A stretch of DNA of 64,000 nt from Affinundibacterium macrobrachii (GCF_014652415.1 NZ_BMYT01000001.1:558001-622000); one strand, 5' to 3'. Positions 21,095 through 30,424 are shown, counted from the stretch's first letter. The notes: generated from the sequence alone by a model not told the origin. Translations and numbers: made by a program.

Positions 21095-21977
21095 TACTCA
21101 AGACCAACTGAGCGCATCAAGCCTTCAAGCTGAACCCAAGCACGCCGACAGCAATGCGCCTGTCGGCGTGTTTGATTCTGGCATTGGTGGCTTATCTGTA
21201 CTCAAACATTTGCGCGAGCATTTACCGCACGAAGATTTTTTATACGTCGCCGACACGGCCTTTGCGCCCTACGGCGAACGCTCAAATGAAGAACTAATTG
21301 AGCGCAGCATGAAGATCACCGAATTCTTTTTGCAGCAGAAAATTAAGGCCTTGGTGATTGCTTGCAATACCGCGACTGCTGCTGCTGTCGCTGAGTTACG
21401 CACGCGTTATCCGAATCTAATTATCATCGGCATGGAGCCTGGCATCAAACCCGCGGCAGCACGAAGTGCCAGCAAAATCGTTGGTGTGTTGGCGACGCGA
21501 AGCACTTTGCAAAGTGAAAAATTTCATCGCCTCAGTCAGCAGCTCAGTCAAGAAACTCAGACCCAATTTATTCCGCAAGCCTGCGTTGGCTTAGTCAATC
21601 AAATCGAGCGTGGCGACTTACAAGCACCGGCGATTTTCGACTTGCTGCGTCAATATGTTCCGCCCTTACTCGATCAAGGCGTAGATACGTTGGTGCTGGG
21701 ATGCACACATTATCCTTTTGTTGAACAACAGATACGCGAAGTGATTCGTGAACATCAAGCGAATCAAACTAAGCCGATTCACATCATCGACACCGGTGAT
21801 GCAGTCGCGCGTCGCTTGGCCGATCTACTTGAGAAACAAGGTTTACTGAACACAGACGCGCTGTCTTCAAAAATCTTTCAAGCTTGGACGACGGGAGATT
21901 CTCGTACCCTGCAAATGGCAATTGGATTTATCTCGTCAGCGCAAGAACAAATCAGCGCGCAGACTTTACATCTCTGA
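21087..21977 (+). CDS. murI: Glutamate racemase
   Basis: Makes D-glutamate for peptidoglycan. The core starts at PVGVFDSGIGGLSVL and includes the first catalytic cysteine in VIACNTATAAAV and the second in LVLGCTHYPFV, with YVADTAFAPYGER in between. No ATG gives a sensible start: the earliest ATG of this frame is deep inside the fumarase gene. A TTG at 21087, about ten bases after GGA, gives about 296 residues and overlaps the fumarase stop, so I use it. The N-terminal 30 residues before the fold are therefore uncertain. Confidence 0.9.
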   Translation: MPNTQDQLSASSLQAEPKHADSNAPVGVFDSGIGGLSVLKHLREHLPHEDFLYVADTAFAPYGERSNEELIERSMKITEFFLQQKIKALVIACNTATAAAVAELRTRYPNLIIIGMEPGIKPAAARSASKIVGVLATRSTLQSEKFHRLSQQLSQETQTQFIPQACVGLVNQIERGDLQAPAIFDLLRQYVPPLLDQGVDTLVLGCTHYPFVEQQIREVIREHQANQTKPIHIIDTGDAVARRLADLLEKQGLLNTDALSSKIFQAWTTGDSRTLQMAIGFISSAQEQISAQTLHL

Positions 21978-22072
21978 ACGCGAGAATACCGACTCAAAGG
22001 TCGACACGTCACACAGAAAATGCGCAAGTCACAATACGTCTCGCACTTTAATTCACAATCAATAGGTAATAA

Positions 22073-22098
22073 AAAAGGACAGAAAAATCTGTCCTTTT
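22073..22098. terminator. Bidirectional terminator between murI and aminotransferase
   Basis: AAAAGGACAG pairs perfectly with CTGTCCTTTT around AAAAAT. A and T runs flank both sides, so it can serve the two converging genes. Confidence 0.82.
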
Positions 22099-22119
22099 AG
22101 ATTCAATCGCGCAACAGGA

Positions 22120-23313
22120 TTATGCTAAAACTGCCGCCATTGCTGCTGCTGTCGCCTCGACGTTACGTGTATTCAAACCAGCTACACACATACGACCAGA
22201 GCGCACCAAATACACACCAAACTCTTCTTTCAAACGATCACATTGTTCTGCCGTCAAACCGGTGTAACTAAACATACCGCGTTGCGTCAAGAAATAGCTG
22301 AAATCGCGACCAGGTACTTTCGCCACCAAAACGTCATGTAAAGCTTTACGCATTGCTTGAATACGATCACGCATCGCAACCACTTCCGCTTCCCACATAG
22401 GACGCAATTCAGGATCAGTTAACACAGTCGCTACCAATTGGCCGCCATGCATAGGAGGATTAGAGTAATTACGACGAATGATCGCTTTCATTTGACCCAA
22501 TACATTCACTGCTTGCGCTGCATCTGGGCAAACCACACTCAATGCGCCACAACGCTCGCCGTACAAACTCATGCTCTTAGAGAACGAATTCGCTACAAAG
22601 AAACTCAAACCTTGATCCGCCAACAAGCGAATAGCGAATGCATCTTCTTCGATACCATCACCATAACCTTGATAGGCCAAATCGAGGAAAGGAATCAAGT
22701 TACGCTCTTTGAATACAGGAATCAATTGTTCCCACTGTGCTTTTGTCAAATCAACGCCAGTTGGATTGTGGCAGCAAGCATGTAATAAGACGACGGATTT
22801 TTCTTCTGCTTGTTTCAAGCTCGCCAGCATTTCGTCGAAACGTAAACCGCCAGTTTCTGGATTGTAGTAAGGATATGCTTTCACTGTTAATCCAGAACCT
22901 TCAAACACTGCGCGATGATTATCCCAAGTTGGATCACTCACCAACATCGTCGTATTTGGGAAATAGCGCTTAACAAAATCTGCACCTACTTTTAAACCAC
23001 CACTTGAACCTACTGTTTGCAAAGTGACGACACGGCCTTCTTTGACCGCAGGACGATCCGCGCCAAACAACAAATGCTGCACCGCTGTACGGAAATTTGC
23101 CGCGCCTTCCATTGGCAAATAAGGACGCGCACCAGCAGCTTCAACCACTTTTAATTCAGCAGCACGAACCGATGGCAACATTGGAATCTTGCCGTTATCG
23201 TCAAAATAAATCCCAATCGACAAATTAATCTTGTTTGGGCGGGTATCTTTACCAAACGCTTCATTCAAGGAGAGGATAGGATCGCCTGCATAGGCTTCGA
23301 CGTGCTGAAACAT
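22120..23313 (-). CDS. tyrB: Aromatic-amino-acid/aspartate aminotransferase, class I
   Basis: PLP enzyme of the AspC/TyrB group that transaminates aspartate or aromatic amino acids with 2-oxoglutarate. The 397-residue protein is full length, starting MFQHVEAYAGDPIL. The PLP lysine lies in NSFSKSMSLYGER (about residue 247), with HACCHNPTGVDLT and the substrate-binding arginine near VYLVRSGRMCVAG. AspC and TyrB cannot be separated by eye; the symbol reflects usual naming in Burkholderiales. Confidence 0.85.
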   Translation of the reverse strand: MFQHVEAYAGDPILSLNEAFGKDTRPNKINLSIGIYFDDNGKIPMLPSVRAAELKVVEAAGARPYLPMEGAANFRTAVQHLLFGADRPAVKEGRVVTLQTVGSSGGLKVGADFVKRYFPNTTMLVSDPTWDNHRAVFEGSGLTVKAYPYYNPETGGLRFDEMLASLKQAEEKSVVLLHACCHNPTGVDLTKAQWEQLIPVFKERNLIPFLDLAYQGYGDGIEEDAFAIRLLADQGLSFFVANSFSKSMSLYGERCGALSVVCPDAAQAVNVLGQMKAIIRRNYSNPPMHGGQLVATVLTDPELRPMWEAEVVAMRDRIQAMRKALHDVLVAKVPGRDFSYFLTQRGMFSYTGLTAEQCDRLKEEFGVYLVRSGRMCVAGLNTRNVEATAAAMAAVLA

Positions 23314-23576
23314 GTTAAAACTCCAATATGAGAAAAATCGACATTACAAAATAAATTTAACTAAAACAGCCAAACAAAACGTGAAGGCAACTCGGTTCGT
23401 TGACAAAAATATGTGCGACGATGAATTGCCGAACCATGCGCAGTTTCATTCTTATCGGTAATCTAGACCGATCAACTTCGAGCAAGTCGTACTCGCGAAG
23501 GCTCAAGTCAAACAGCATGGGTATGCTGTGATTACCATTTTGATGCTAAGGGAAAATTGATGTTTTCCGAGAAATT

Positions 23577-23595
23577 TTGCTCATATTGTGAGCAA
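23577..23595. promoter_or_regulatory. Perfect 7-bp inverted repeat, possible operator
   Basis: TTGCTCA and TGAGCAA are separated by five bases, about 265 bases upstream of the aminotransferase start. A repressor or activator site is possible; nothing else supports it. Confidence 0.25.
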
Positions 23596-23873
23596 CGGCA
23601 GCAATAAGAAATGGATGTTGCGGAAAGTCGTTAAGCCGATATTTTGACACATTATCAAAGCGAAAATCCGTGGCATTGACTTTTTTTAACTGAAAATCCC
23701 GAAACATCAATAAATATTAGTAAACATTTTGCTTTCTCGTTTTATATTTTGCTTGCGATGTTCAGCACTGTTTTTTTAATCATAAGCGCCATTAAACAAA
23801 AAAGCCTAGTGAACGCATACAAACCCTCGTCAATGCAGCGACTAAATCCAGATTTGAATTCAAGTTAAATGAA

Positions 23874-23899
23874 AAGGGGCGAAACTTAGTTCGCCCCTT
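23874..23899 (-). terminator. Terminator after the RND efflux operon
   Basis: AAGGGGCGAA pairs perfectly with TTCGCCCCTT around ACTTAG, followed by TT and an AT-rich tail on the minus strand. It lies about 110 bases after the transporter stop codon. Confidence 0.7.
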
Positions 23900-24006
23900 G
23901 ATTGTTTGACTCAATCATTGAGTCACTCAAAACTTAGCTAAACTTAGACAAATCTATCTATAGCTAAGTTAAGTTGAGCAGCACAATCTCAATCCAAGTC
24001 GATCAA

Positions 24007-27000
24007 TTACGACTTTGCACGGCCAAAACAACGCTTCATCCAATGCTCAAAATCATCCACATAAGTAAACACCGCAGGCACCACCAGCAGGCTTAACAGC
24101 GTTGAGGTGATCAAACCACCGATTACCGCAATCGCCATCGGTGAACGGAAGCTAGGATCCGCTCCCCAGCCCAAAGCCAAAGGCATCATCCCTGCGCCCA
24201 TCGCAATGGTCGTCATAATAATTGGCCGACTACGTTTATGACAGGCATCCACTAAAGCGGCAAATCTATCCATACCCGCAGTGCGCGCGATAATCGCGTA
24301 ATCCACCAATAGAATTGAATTCTTAGTCACGATACCCATTAGCATAATCAAGCCGATCATTGATGGCATCGACAGTGCGCGACCCGTCAATAACAATGCC
24401 ACGAATGCACCACCAATACTTAATGGTAAAGCAGCGAGAATCGTCACTGGTTGCAAGAAGTCCTTAAACAACAAGACTAATACACCGTAGATGCACAGCA
24501 CACCGATCAACATCGCAATACCAAAACTAGCAAATAAAGCTGCCATTTCTTGCGCATCGCCCAATTCGGCGATACTGACTGATGGCGGTAAGTTTTTCAT
24601 GGTTGGTAAAGCACGTGCTTCTTCATTCACTTCACCTAATTGACGCCCGCCGAGCTCCACGTCCAAAGTCACATTACGACTACGATTTAAACGATCAATT
24701 TGCGCAGGCCCCGAATCCATCGTCACGGTGGCGACACTACCAATCATCACTGGCCCCGATTTTCCAGGCACCGTCAAGCGTTCGATCGCCGCCAAATCTG
24801 CACGCACATAGTCCGGCAGCTTGACACGAATCGGCACTTGGCGCTGCGCCAAATTCATTTTTGAAAGCGCCATATCGTAATCACCAGCGGTTGCTACACG
24901 CACCGTTTCACCAATACTCTCTGCGGTAACACCAAGATCAGCAGCTTTAGCGGAATCAGGTTTGACGATAATTTCTGGTCGCACCAAGGAGGCACTTGAG
25001 CTCACATTACCGACACCTTTTAGGGTACGTAATTCACGTTCGACTTGGCGAGCAGTTTCCAATAAAGCGACTGGATCTTCACTCTTCAATACCAGCTGCA
25101 ATTTCACACCTGTATCCAAAGGCCCAACCGAGAACTTCGCACCAGAAATCTCATTCATCTTGCTACGAATCACATTATCTAAATCCGACATCGATTCTTT
25201 ACGTTCATTTCTGTGTACTGCCGTGACGGTCAATACTGCACGACGTGCCTCCGCGGCTGCACCTGGAGCAAACGCATCGCCACTAGAACCACCACCAATT
25301 GAACTGAACACACCCGTGATACCTTTGACAGACATAATCGCAATCCGCGCTTGCTCAGCTATGTGACTCGTCTCGGCTAAAGTACTACCTGGTGGTAATT
25401 CAATATTCACCTGCGTTTGCGCGCGATCCGACGGTGGTACAAATCCAGTCGGCAACAAACCAACTAGCGCAATCGACCCAACGAAAAATACTGCGGCAGA
25501 AACGATCGTCACCAAGCGATGTCGCAAGCACCACTGCATGGTAGCCATGTAGCGTTGCATCATCCAACTATCAGGTTTTTCGTGAATTTTTCCGTCTGCA
25601 TTTTTCTTCGGTGCTTTGAGAATATAGGCAGCCATCATCGGCGTTAATAATCGAGCGACTACCAAGGATGCAAGAATCGCGATTACCGCAGTCCAACCAA
25701 ACTGTTTGAAGAATAATCCCGGCACACCGCCCATAAATGCGGTCGGTAAAAATACGGCGACTAATGCAAAAGTAGTGGCAATCACAGCCATACCAATCTC
25801 GTCAGCAGCTTCGGTCGCCGCTTCCATCGGTGTTTTTCCCATCTCTAAATGACGCGCAATATTTTCGATTTCAACGATCGCATCATCCACTAGCACCCCA
25901 ACCACCAAGGCCAAGGACAATAATGTCACGGTATTTAAAGTGTAGCCAAAGTAATGTAAGCCGAGGAAAGTCGGAATCACCGATAGTGGCAATGCGGCGG
26001 CTGCAACCAAAGTTGAGCGCCAATCGCGTAAGAACCACCAAACAACCAACACCGCTAATAAAGCGCCTTCATACAATAACTCCATTGAGCCATCGAAGTT
26101 TTCTTCAACAGGTTGCGCATTGTCGATTGCATGTTTAAACAAAAATTTCGGATAGGCTTTTTGAAGCTCGTTCACCGCATCGCGCGTTCCATTCGCAACA
26201 TCAACTTCTGAAGCGCCCTTAGTACGGAACACCTCAAAGCCAACCACCGATTTGCCATTATACGTAGCACGGGCGCGCGGCTCACTGACGGTGTCGGTCA
26301 CTTGCGCAACTTGATCCAAACGAATGTGTCGCCCATCGGGCAAAGGAATATCTAAAGCTGCCAATTCTTCCGCGCTTTTCACGGTCGCGATTGTACGTAC
26401 CGCTTGCTCCGCACCACTCACATCACCACGGCCACCAGGCGCTTCTTTTTGCACAATTTTTAAACGTCGCGAGACATCAAGCGCTGATACTCTTAAGGCA
26501 GCCATCTTGTTCGCATCTAACTCAATACGAACTTCTCGATTGACACCACCCATACGTTTTACAGCACCAACACCAGCAACACTACGCAAACGTTTGGAGA
26601 CGGTATTATCGACAAACCAACTCAACTCTTGTTCATCTGGAACCGTATTATCACCAGCCACATTCGGATTCTCTTTAGTTGCTGGCGCGGCTTCCACGGT
26701 ATAAGTCAAAATCACGCGTCCCGCTGTCGACATTTTGGTCACGGTGGGATCGCGCATCTCACTTGGCAAATCTGCTCGCACCGTGGCTACGGCATCGCGC
26801 ACCTCATTAACTGCTTCTGATAGTACTTTTTCTAGAATGAACTCAACTGTAATAGAAACATTGCCGTCTAATACTTTGGTATAAATGTTCTTAACGCCTT
26901 GCAAACTGGCTACCGCGTCTTCGATTTTTCGTGCGACTTCGGTCTCTAGCTGCGCTGGTGCTGCCCCCGGCAAACTAGCATTGACAGTAACTAGTGGTAG

Positions 27001-27123
27001 TTCAATATCAGGAAAATCTTGAACGATGGTGCTACGAAATGACAAAATCCCTGCCAGCGTCAGCAGTGCAAACAACATGATCGCTGGAATCGGATTCCGA
27101 ATAGATAAGGTTGAAAAATTCAT
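24007..27123 (-). CDS. Efflux RND transporter permease subunit (HAE1/AcrB-type)
   Basis: Proton-driven inner-membrane pump that exports hydrophobic or toxic compounds in a tripartite complex. About 1038 residues, starting MNFSTLSIRNPIPAIML behind AGAGG. Twelve transmembrane helices are arranged as two RND repeats with two large periplasmic loops. The proton-relay aspartate pair is seen in LVVGVLVDDAIVEIENI (about residue 410), with VFLPTAFMGGVPGLFFKQF following. The adaptor gene is just upstream in the same operon; no outer-membrane channel gene is nearby. Substrate cannot be deduced. Confidence 0.93.
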   Translation of the reverse strand: MNFSTLSIRNPIPAIMLFALLTLAGILSFRSTIVQDFPDIELPLVTVNASLPGAAPAQLETEVARKIEDAVASLQGVKNIYTKVLDGNVSITVEFILEKVLSEAVNEVRDAVATVRADLPSEMRDPTVTKMSTAGRVILTYTVEAAPATKENPNVAGDNTVPDEQELSWFVDNTVSKRLRSVAGVGAVKRMGGVNREVRIELDANKMAALRVSALDVSRRLKIVQKEAPGGRGDVSGAEQAVRTIATVKSAEELAALDIPLPDGRHIRLDQVAQVTDTVSEPRARATYNGKSVVGFEVFRTKGASEVDVANGTRDAVNELQKAYPKFLFKHAIDNAQPVEENFDGSMELLYEGALLAVLVVWWFLRDWRSTLVAAAALPLSVIPTFLGLHYFGYTLNTVTLLSLALVVGVLVDDAIVEIENIARHLEMGKTPMEAATEAADEIGMAVIATTFALVAVFLPTAFMGGVPGLFFKQFGWTAVIAILASLVVARLLTPMMAAYILKAPKKNADGKIHEKPDSWMMQRYMATMQWCLRHRLVTIVSAAVFFVGSIALVGLLPTGFVPPSDRAQTQVNIELPPGSTLAETSHIAEQARIAIMSVKGITGVFSSIGGGSSGDAFAPGAAAEARRAVLTVTAVHRNERKESMSDLDNVIRSKMNEISGAKFSVGPLDTGVKLQLVLKSEDPVALLETARQVERELRTLKGVGNVSSSASLVRPEIIVKPDSAKAADLGVTAESIGETVRVATAGDYDMALSKMNLAQRQVPIRVKLPDYVRADLAAIERLTVPGKSGPVMIGSVATVTMDSGPAQIDRLNRSRNVTLDVELGGRQLGEVNEEARALPTMKNLPPSVSIAELGDAQEMAALFASFGIAMLIGVLCIYGVLVLLFKDFLQPVTILAALPLSIGGAFVALLLTGRALSMPSMIGLIMLMGIVTKNSILLVDYAIIARTAGMDRFAALVDACHKRSRPIIMTTIAMGAGMMPLALGWGADPSFRSPMAIAVIGGLITSTLLSLLVVPAVFTYVDDFEHWMKRCFGRAKS

Positions 27124-27132
27124 GGTCAACCT

Positions 27133-28293
27133 CTATTTCTTTGTTGACGTAGTTGGGTTCGACGGCGCGACAGCGAGCTTAACCAAATCACCGTCATTTA
27201 AAAAACCAACGCCGCTTGCCGCAATCGACGTTCCGGCATTAATTCCACTCAGAATTTCCACTACTTCGCTACCGTTGACTTGCATACGACGCCCAGTTTG
27301 CACTTTCACTTGCGTCACACGTTGGTCGTTATTAAGCTTAAATACATAGCTAAATCCATCTCGTACCACCACCGCTTGTTGCGGCACTGTTAATGCTTGT
27401 GAGTTACCAAAAACAAATTCTCCACGAGCAAACATGCCAGCTTTGAATGCGTGTGCCTGCTTCTTATCTTTTGGCAAAATCAAATCAACATAAACCAAAC
27501 CAGTGCGATTATTCACATCGACCGTTGGTGCCAATGAGCGCACCTTGCCTTGCGCCTGTTCGCCATTTGGAGCAATCACCAATGCCTGCATACCCTGAGA
27601 AATTTTGCTCAGTTCTGCCGAGGTAACCTCAGCGCGCCATTCCAATCGCCCTTGTCGAATCATGCGAAATAACTCCGCGCCATTTCCGACCACAGCGCCG
27701 ACAGTTGCCGTCCGTGCTGAAATCACGCCGGAATCTGGTGCCAACACTTGTGTATACTTGAAACGCAACAGTTGTACATCGAGACTTGCTTTTGCTGCTG
27801 CAACGCGTGCTTTTGCGGTTTGCTCTGTGGTCAAATATTGTCCAATTTGTTGTTTACTAATTGCACCACTTGCCTGTAAACCACGAGCGCGATCTGCGTT
27901 GGCAGTTGCCTCCACCGCAGTCGCCTCGGCTTCAACTAAACCTGCTTTCGTTTGTGTGACGTCGGCATTGACTGCTTCACTCGCAAAGCGTGCCAATACT
28001 TGTCCGCGATTGACCGAATCACCCACATTTACCAATACCTCAGCGATCCGAAGTCCATTCGATTCCGAGCCAATGATCGCTTCTTGCCAAGCAGCGATGC
28101 TGCCATTGGCGACTAACTTGCTCGACATCTGCGACTGTCCAACCTGCGTCGAGGTCACCGTCAATGAAGGTTTGGCGGCACTAGCACTACTGCCAGCGGC
28201 TTTCGCACTAGCAGAGCTTTGCGCATGAACTGCAAATGCAAAATTAAGCATCACTACCATCAGCAACTTCATCGGCATTAAAGTATTTTTCAT
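27133..28293 (-). CDS. Efflux RND transporter periplasmic adaptor subunit
   Basis: Membrane fusion protein linking the RND pump to an outer-membrane channel. A signal peptide (KLLMVVMLNFAFAVHAQ) precedes a Ser/Ala-rich linker. A barrel/lipoyl segment follows (GSIAAWQEAIIGSESNGLRIAEVLVNVGDSVNRGQVLARF), then an alpha-hairpin rich in Ala (about residues 110-175) and a beta-barrel domain. I take the ATG at 28293 since AAGGA lies seven bases before it; earlier in-frame ATGs overlap that ribosome site. Ten bases separate it from the pump gene. Confidence 0.92.
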   Translation of the reverse strand: MKNTLMPMKLLMVVMLNFAFAVHAQSSASAKAAGSSASAAKPSLTVTSTQVGQSQMSSKLVANGSIAAWQEAIIGSESNGLRIAEVLVNVGDSVNRGQVLARFASEAVNADVTQTKAGLVEAEATAVEATANADRARGLQASGAISKQQIGQYLTTEQTAKARVAAAKASLDVQLLRFKYTQVLAPDSGVISARTATVGAVVGNGAELFRMIRQGRLEWRAEVTSAELSKISQGMQALVIAPNGEQAQGKVRSLAPTVDVNNRTGLVYVDLILPKDKKQAHAFKAGMFARGEFVFGNSQALTVPQQAVVVRDGFSYVFKLNNDQRVTQVKVQTGRRMQVNGSEVVEILSGINAGTSIAASGVGFLNDGDLVKLAVAPSNPTTSTKK

Positions 28294-28376
28294 CATCACA
28301 TCCTTCATCTAGTAATTTCGTCAAATCTGTCGTCTATTATTTATCCTAAATCATTCACGCATGACCACTCGAATAG

Positions 28377-29162
28377 TCAGGTCATCAAAGCATGCCGACG
28401 CTGTCGCTCTTGTTCGCACATACTTAAACCGTATTCCACAAGGCGATTGGCATATTCATCAATCGATTTTTCTTTGCTGATTAAACTTGGTCGTATCACC
28501 GCGATCACATCGCTGCTCACCATCAAAGTCAGCGCCAAACCAGATAGCGCAAATGCGAGTCGATGTAGATCATCATCAATACGTTGAACGTTGAGCTGCT
28601 TTGCCAAAAATTTGACCAAGGCCAAATGTGCAGGCTTGATTTGACGATCAATTTCTTCTGACCACAAACCAGTTGGCTCTAGCATTTCACGTATATGTAA
28701 TTTCATACAGTTTTGCGCGCGCTCACTTTGTTTGAAGCTATCGACAAAGGTTTTCATCAATAGTTCAAGTCCTGCACGTAAGCTAAGGTCGGGCTGCAAA
28801 AACTGCGAAGGATGTATTGTGGGATTACCAACTGGATCATTAAAGATCGCTCGATACAAGTTCGCTTTATCGCCAAAATAGTAGCTAATCGCCGATATAT
28901 TTACTTGCGCAGCTAAGGCAATTTCGCGAGTTGAGGTGCGGGCATAGCCTTTCTCTGCAAATAGGCGCATGGCACATTCGAACAAGCGTTCACGCGCTTC
29001 CTGCCCATCTGTACGCAAGCTTTTATCTGCGGCATTTCTTCCGGCACCCGACTTATCTGGGTTGGATTGCGCTATGACATTGAGGATAGAGCTAGGTGCA
29101 ATCGTATTATTCGACCGCGACTTTTTTGATTTTGATGGTGAAATATTTTTCATGACGCGCAT
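28377..29162 (-). CDS. TetR/AcrR family transcriptional regulator (CecR-like)
   Basis: Repressor-type regulator, first gene of the efflux operon. After a basic, Ser-rich N-terminal extension of about 60 residues comes the TetR helix-turn-helix: AMRLFAEKGYARTSTREIALAAQVNISAISYYFGDKANLY (about residues 83-122). The C-terminal ligand domain resembles the DUF1956 domain of CecR. The order tetR-adaptor-pump on one strand, with a palindrome just upstream of the start, indicates autoregulation of the operon. The second ATG (29153) is an equally likely start. The long N-terminal tail is unusual for the family. Confidence 0.88.
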   Translation of the reverse strand: MRVMKNISPSKSKKSRSNNTIAPSSILNVIAQSNPDKSGAGRNAADKSLRTDGQEARERLFECAMRLFAEKGYARTSTREIALAAQVNISAISYYFGDKANLYRAIFNDPVGNPTIHPSQFLQPDLSLRAGLELLMKTFVDSFKQSERAQNCMKLHIREMLEPTGLWSEEIDRQIKPAHLALVKFLAKQLNVQRIDDDLHRLAFALSGLALTLMVSSDVIAVIRPSLISKEKSIDEYANRLVEYGLSMCEQERQRRHALMT

Positions 29163-29175
29163 GCTAGCACATAAA

Positions 29176-29191
29176 TCAAACGTTTGTTTGA
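29176..29191. promoter_or_regulatory. TetR-type operator candidate upstream of the efflux operon
   Basis: The sequence TCAAACGTTTGTTTGA contains the perfect 10-base palindrome CAAACGTTTG and outer arms TCAAAC/GTTTGA. It starts 14 bases upstream of the regulator's ATG, where a bound repressor would block transcription. Similar AAACGTTT-cored palindromes occur at many TetR-family efflux repressors. The binding itself is inferred. Confidence 0.55.
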
Positions 29192-29308
29192 ACTAAGCAA
29201 GCACGCAGAAAAAATTATGACCGTGCAAATAGATACAGCTCGAATCGATTAGGTACAGTGAATCGCCAATACTAGATAGGCGATTCCACATGCGGTGATT
29301 TGGCAAAT

Positions 29309-30250
29309 TTAGCGCATCGTACGGCGCTCTCTATATGCCGAGCGCAATAGACTCAGTGCAACAATCAGGACGACCACTAGCACAATCCAACGCACATAAT
29401 CCAACGGGAGTGATTTGACAATGTAAGCAGCAAGAAGCACGGCGGGCACACCGCCAATCGCAACACCTAGTGCAGCGGATGGTAGGTATTTCTGATTACG
29501 AATAAATCCTATACTGCTAATCGGCATCAAAAACGCACACGACCCCATCATGATCGGAAACGCCGCTAATGGACTCATGCCAAGCAAGCTCACCATAATC
29601 ATGCAAGGTGCATATAGTCCTATGCCTAAGGGCATCAATAGTCCTAATATAAAATTACCGATCACACCAACCCACCACTTCCAACCTGTCAATTCCAAGG
29701 CATCCAAACCTGCTGGCAAAAAGCCAAGCATAGCCATCAGCATAATGAACGCGGCCAACAATAACGCAGTGCCCATGCCTATTTGAATTTGAAACCGCGG
29801 CAAGCTTCCAACTACCACTGTTCCCAACCATGCTCCGGCACCTGCCGTCAAAATCATAGGGAGTAAAGTACTGGGAGCGACATCGACGATTTGGATAAAA
29901 ATCAGCGCTTGTGTAATCGTACCTAGCGTGTGACCCACATTCAGCGTACCTGGAATCAGCTCGTCTGGAACGATTTTCCCTAAACGGAAAAACGCTGTGC
30001 TGGGAGCGAAAGAACCGATACCCAAGGTATCAAAAAAATCTGTAATAGCACCGATCGCAATTTCTACTGGGCGAGGCCAGTGCCACTGCTTACCGTCTTT
30101 GCGCATCAGATACAGACTTTTAGCCCAGATAGCTATGAATAATAAGGCCAAGCTTGCGAAGCAGAATAACAAACCGGAACTTAACTCCTTGCTTTGCAAG
30201 CTACACGCAGACAAAGAAAGCACCATTACCATCAAGATCCAACTTTTCAT
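29309..30250 (-). CDS. Sulfite exporter TauE/SafE-family membrane protein
   Basis: Probable anion permease of the TauE/SafE (DUF81) family; members move sulfite, sulfoacetate or related organic anions. The 313-residue protein has about eight transmembrane helices and the family repeats, GAITDFFDTLGIGSFAPSTA near the start of repeat one and GNFILGLLMPLGIGLYAPCM in repeat two. The N-terminus reads MKSWILMVMVLSLSACS, which looks like a lipoprotein signal; this is odd for a polytopic permease and may mean the true start is later. No sulphur-metabolism genes are nearby, so the substrate is unknown. Confidence 0.82.
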   Translation of the reverse strand: MKSWILMVMVLSLSACSLQSKELSSGLLFCFASLALLFIAIWAKSLYLMRKDGKQWHWPRPVEIAIGAITDFFDTLGIGSFAPSTAFFRLGKIVPDELIPGTLNVGHTLGTITQALIFIQIVDVAPSTLLPMILTAGAGAWLGTVVVGSLPRFQIQIGMGTALLLAAFIMLMAMLGFLPAGLDALELTGWKWWVGVIGNFILGLLMPLGIGLYAPCMIMVSLLGMSPLAAFPIMMGSCAFLMPISSIGFIRNQKYLPSAALGVAIGGVPAVLLAAYIVKSLPLDYVRWIVLVVVLIVALSLLRSAYRERRTMR

Positions 30251-30308
30251 CCCTGCCCCACAATCATAAAAGTGAATTCAACAAAGCCTCAAATTAACAA
30301 ACTCACGC

Positions 30309-30368
30309 AACTAATTTACGAACTAATTTAGGATCTAATTTGCGAACTAAATCGCGAACTAATTTTCG
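30309..30368. repeat. Five tandem 12-bp repeats (consensus AACTAATTTNCG)
   Basis: Five consecutive 12-base units can be read: AACTAATTTACG, AACTAATTTAGG, ATCTAATTTGCG, AACTAAATCGCG and AACTAATTTTCG. Each differs from the consensus by one to three bases. They lie 58 bases upstream of the permease start and about 200 bases upstream of the kinase. Confidence 0.8.
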
Positions 30369-30387
30369 GCTGGATAAACAAATGATA

Positions 30388-30424
30388 TGCACATATTTTT
30401 TAATATATTTAAAAAATATGTGCA
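30388..30424. repeat. Perfect 16-bp inverted repeat
   Basis: The arms TGCACATATTTTTTAA and TTAAAAAATATGTGCA are perfect complements separated by five bases (TATAT). It lies between the 12-bp array and the kinase start. The outer TGCACA/TGTGCA half-sites look more like an operator than a terminator, because the core is pure A/T. Confidence 0.75.

Larger units (their letters stand above)
23314..24006. other. 690-base gene-free region between aminotransferase and RND genes
   Basis: No convincing reading frame. It holds the aminotransferase promoter region on one side and the RND-operon terminator (23874-23899) on the other. Two palindromes are visible: TTGCTCA/TGAGCAA at 23577-23595, and AACTTAGCT/AGCTAAGTT around 23932-23971. 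In many relatives a conserved gene adjoins this aminotransferase; here nothing coding remains. Confidence 0.5.

Noticed and set aside
23577-23595. lac-operator-like sequence (TTGTGAGC)
   Set aside because: Only a short chance match; there is no lac gene or LacI-family regulator nearby. Kept only as an unassigned palindrome.
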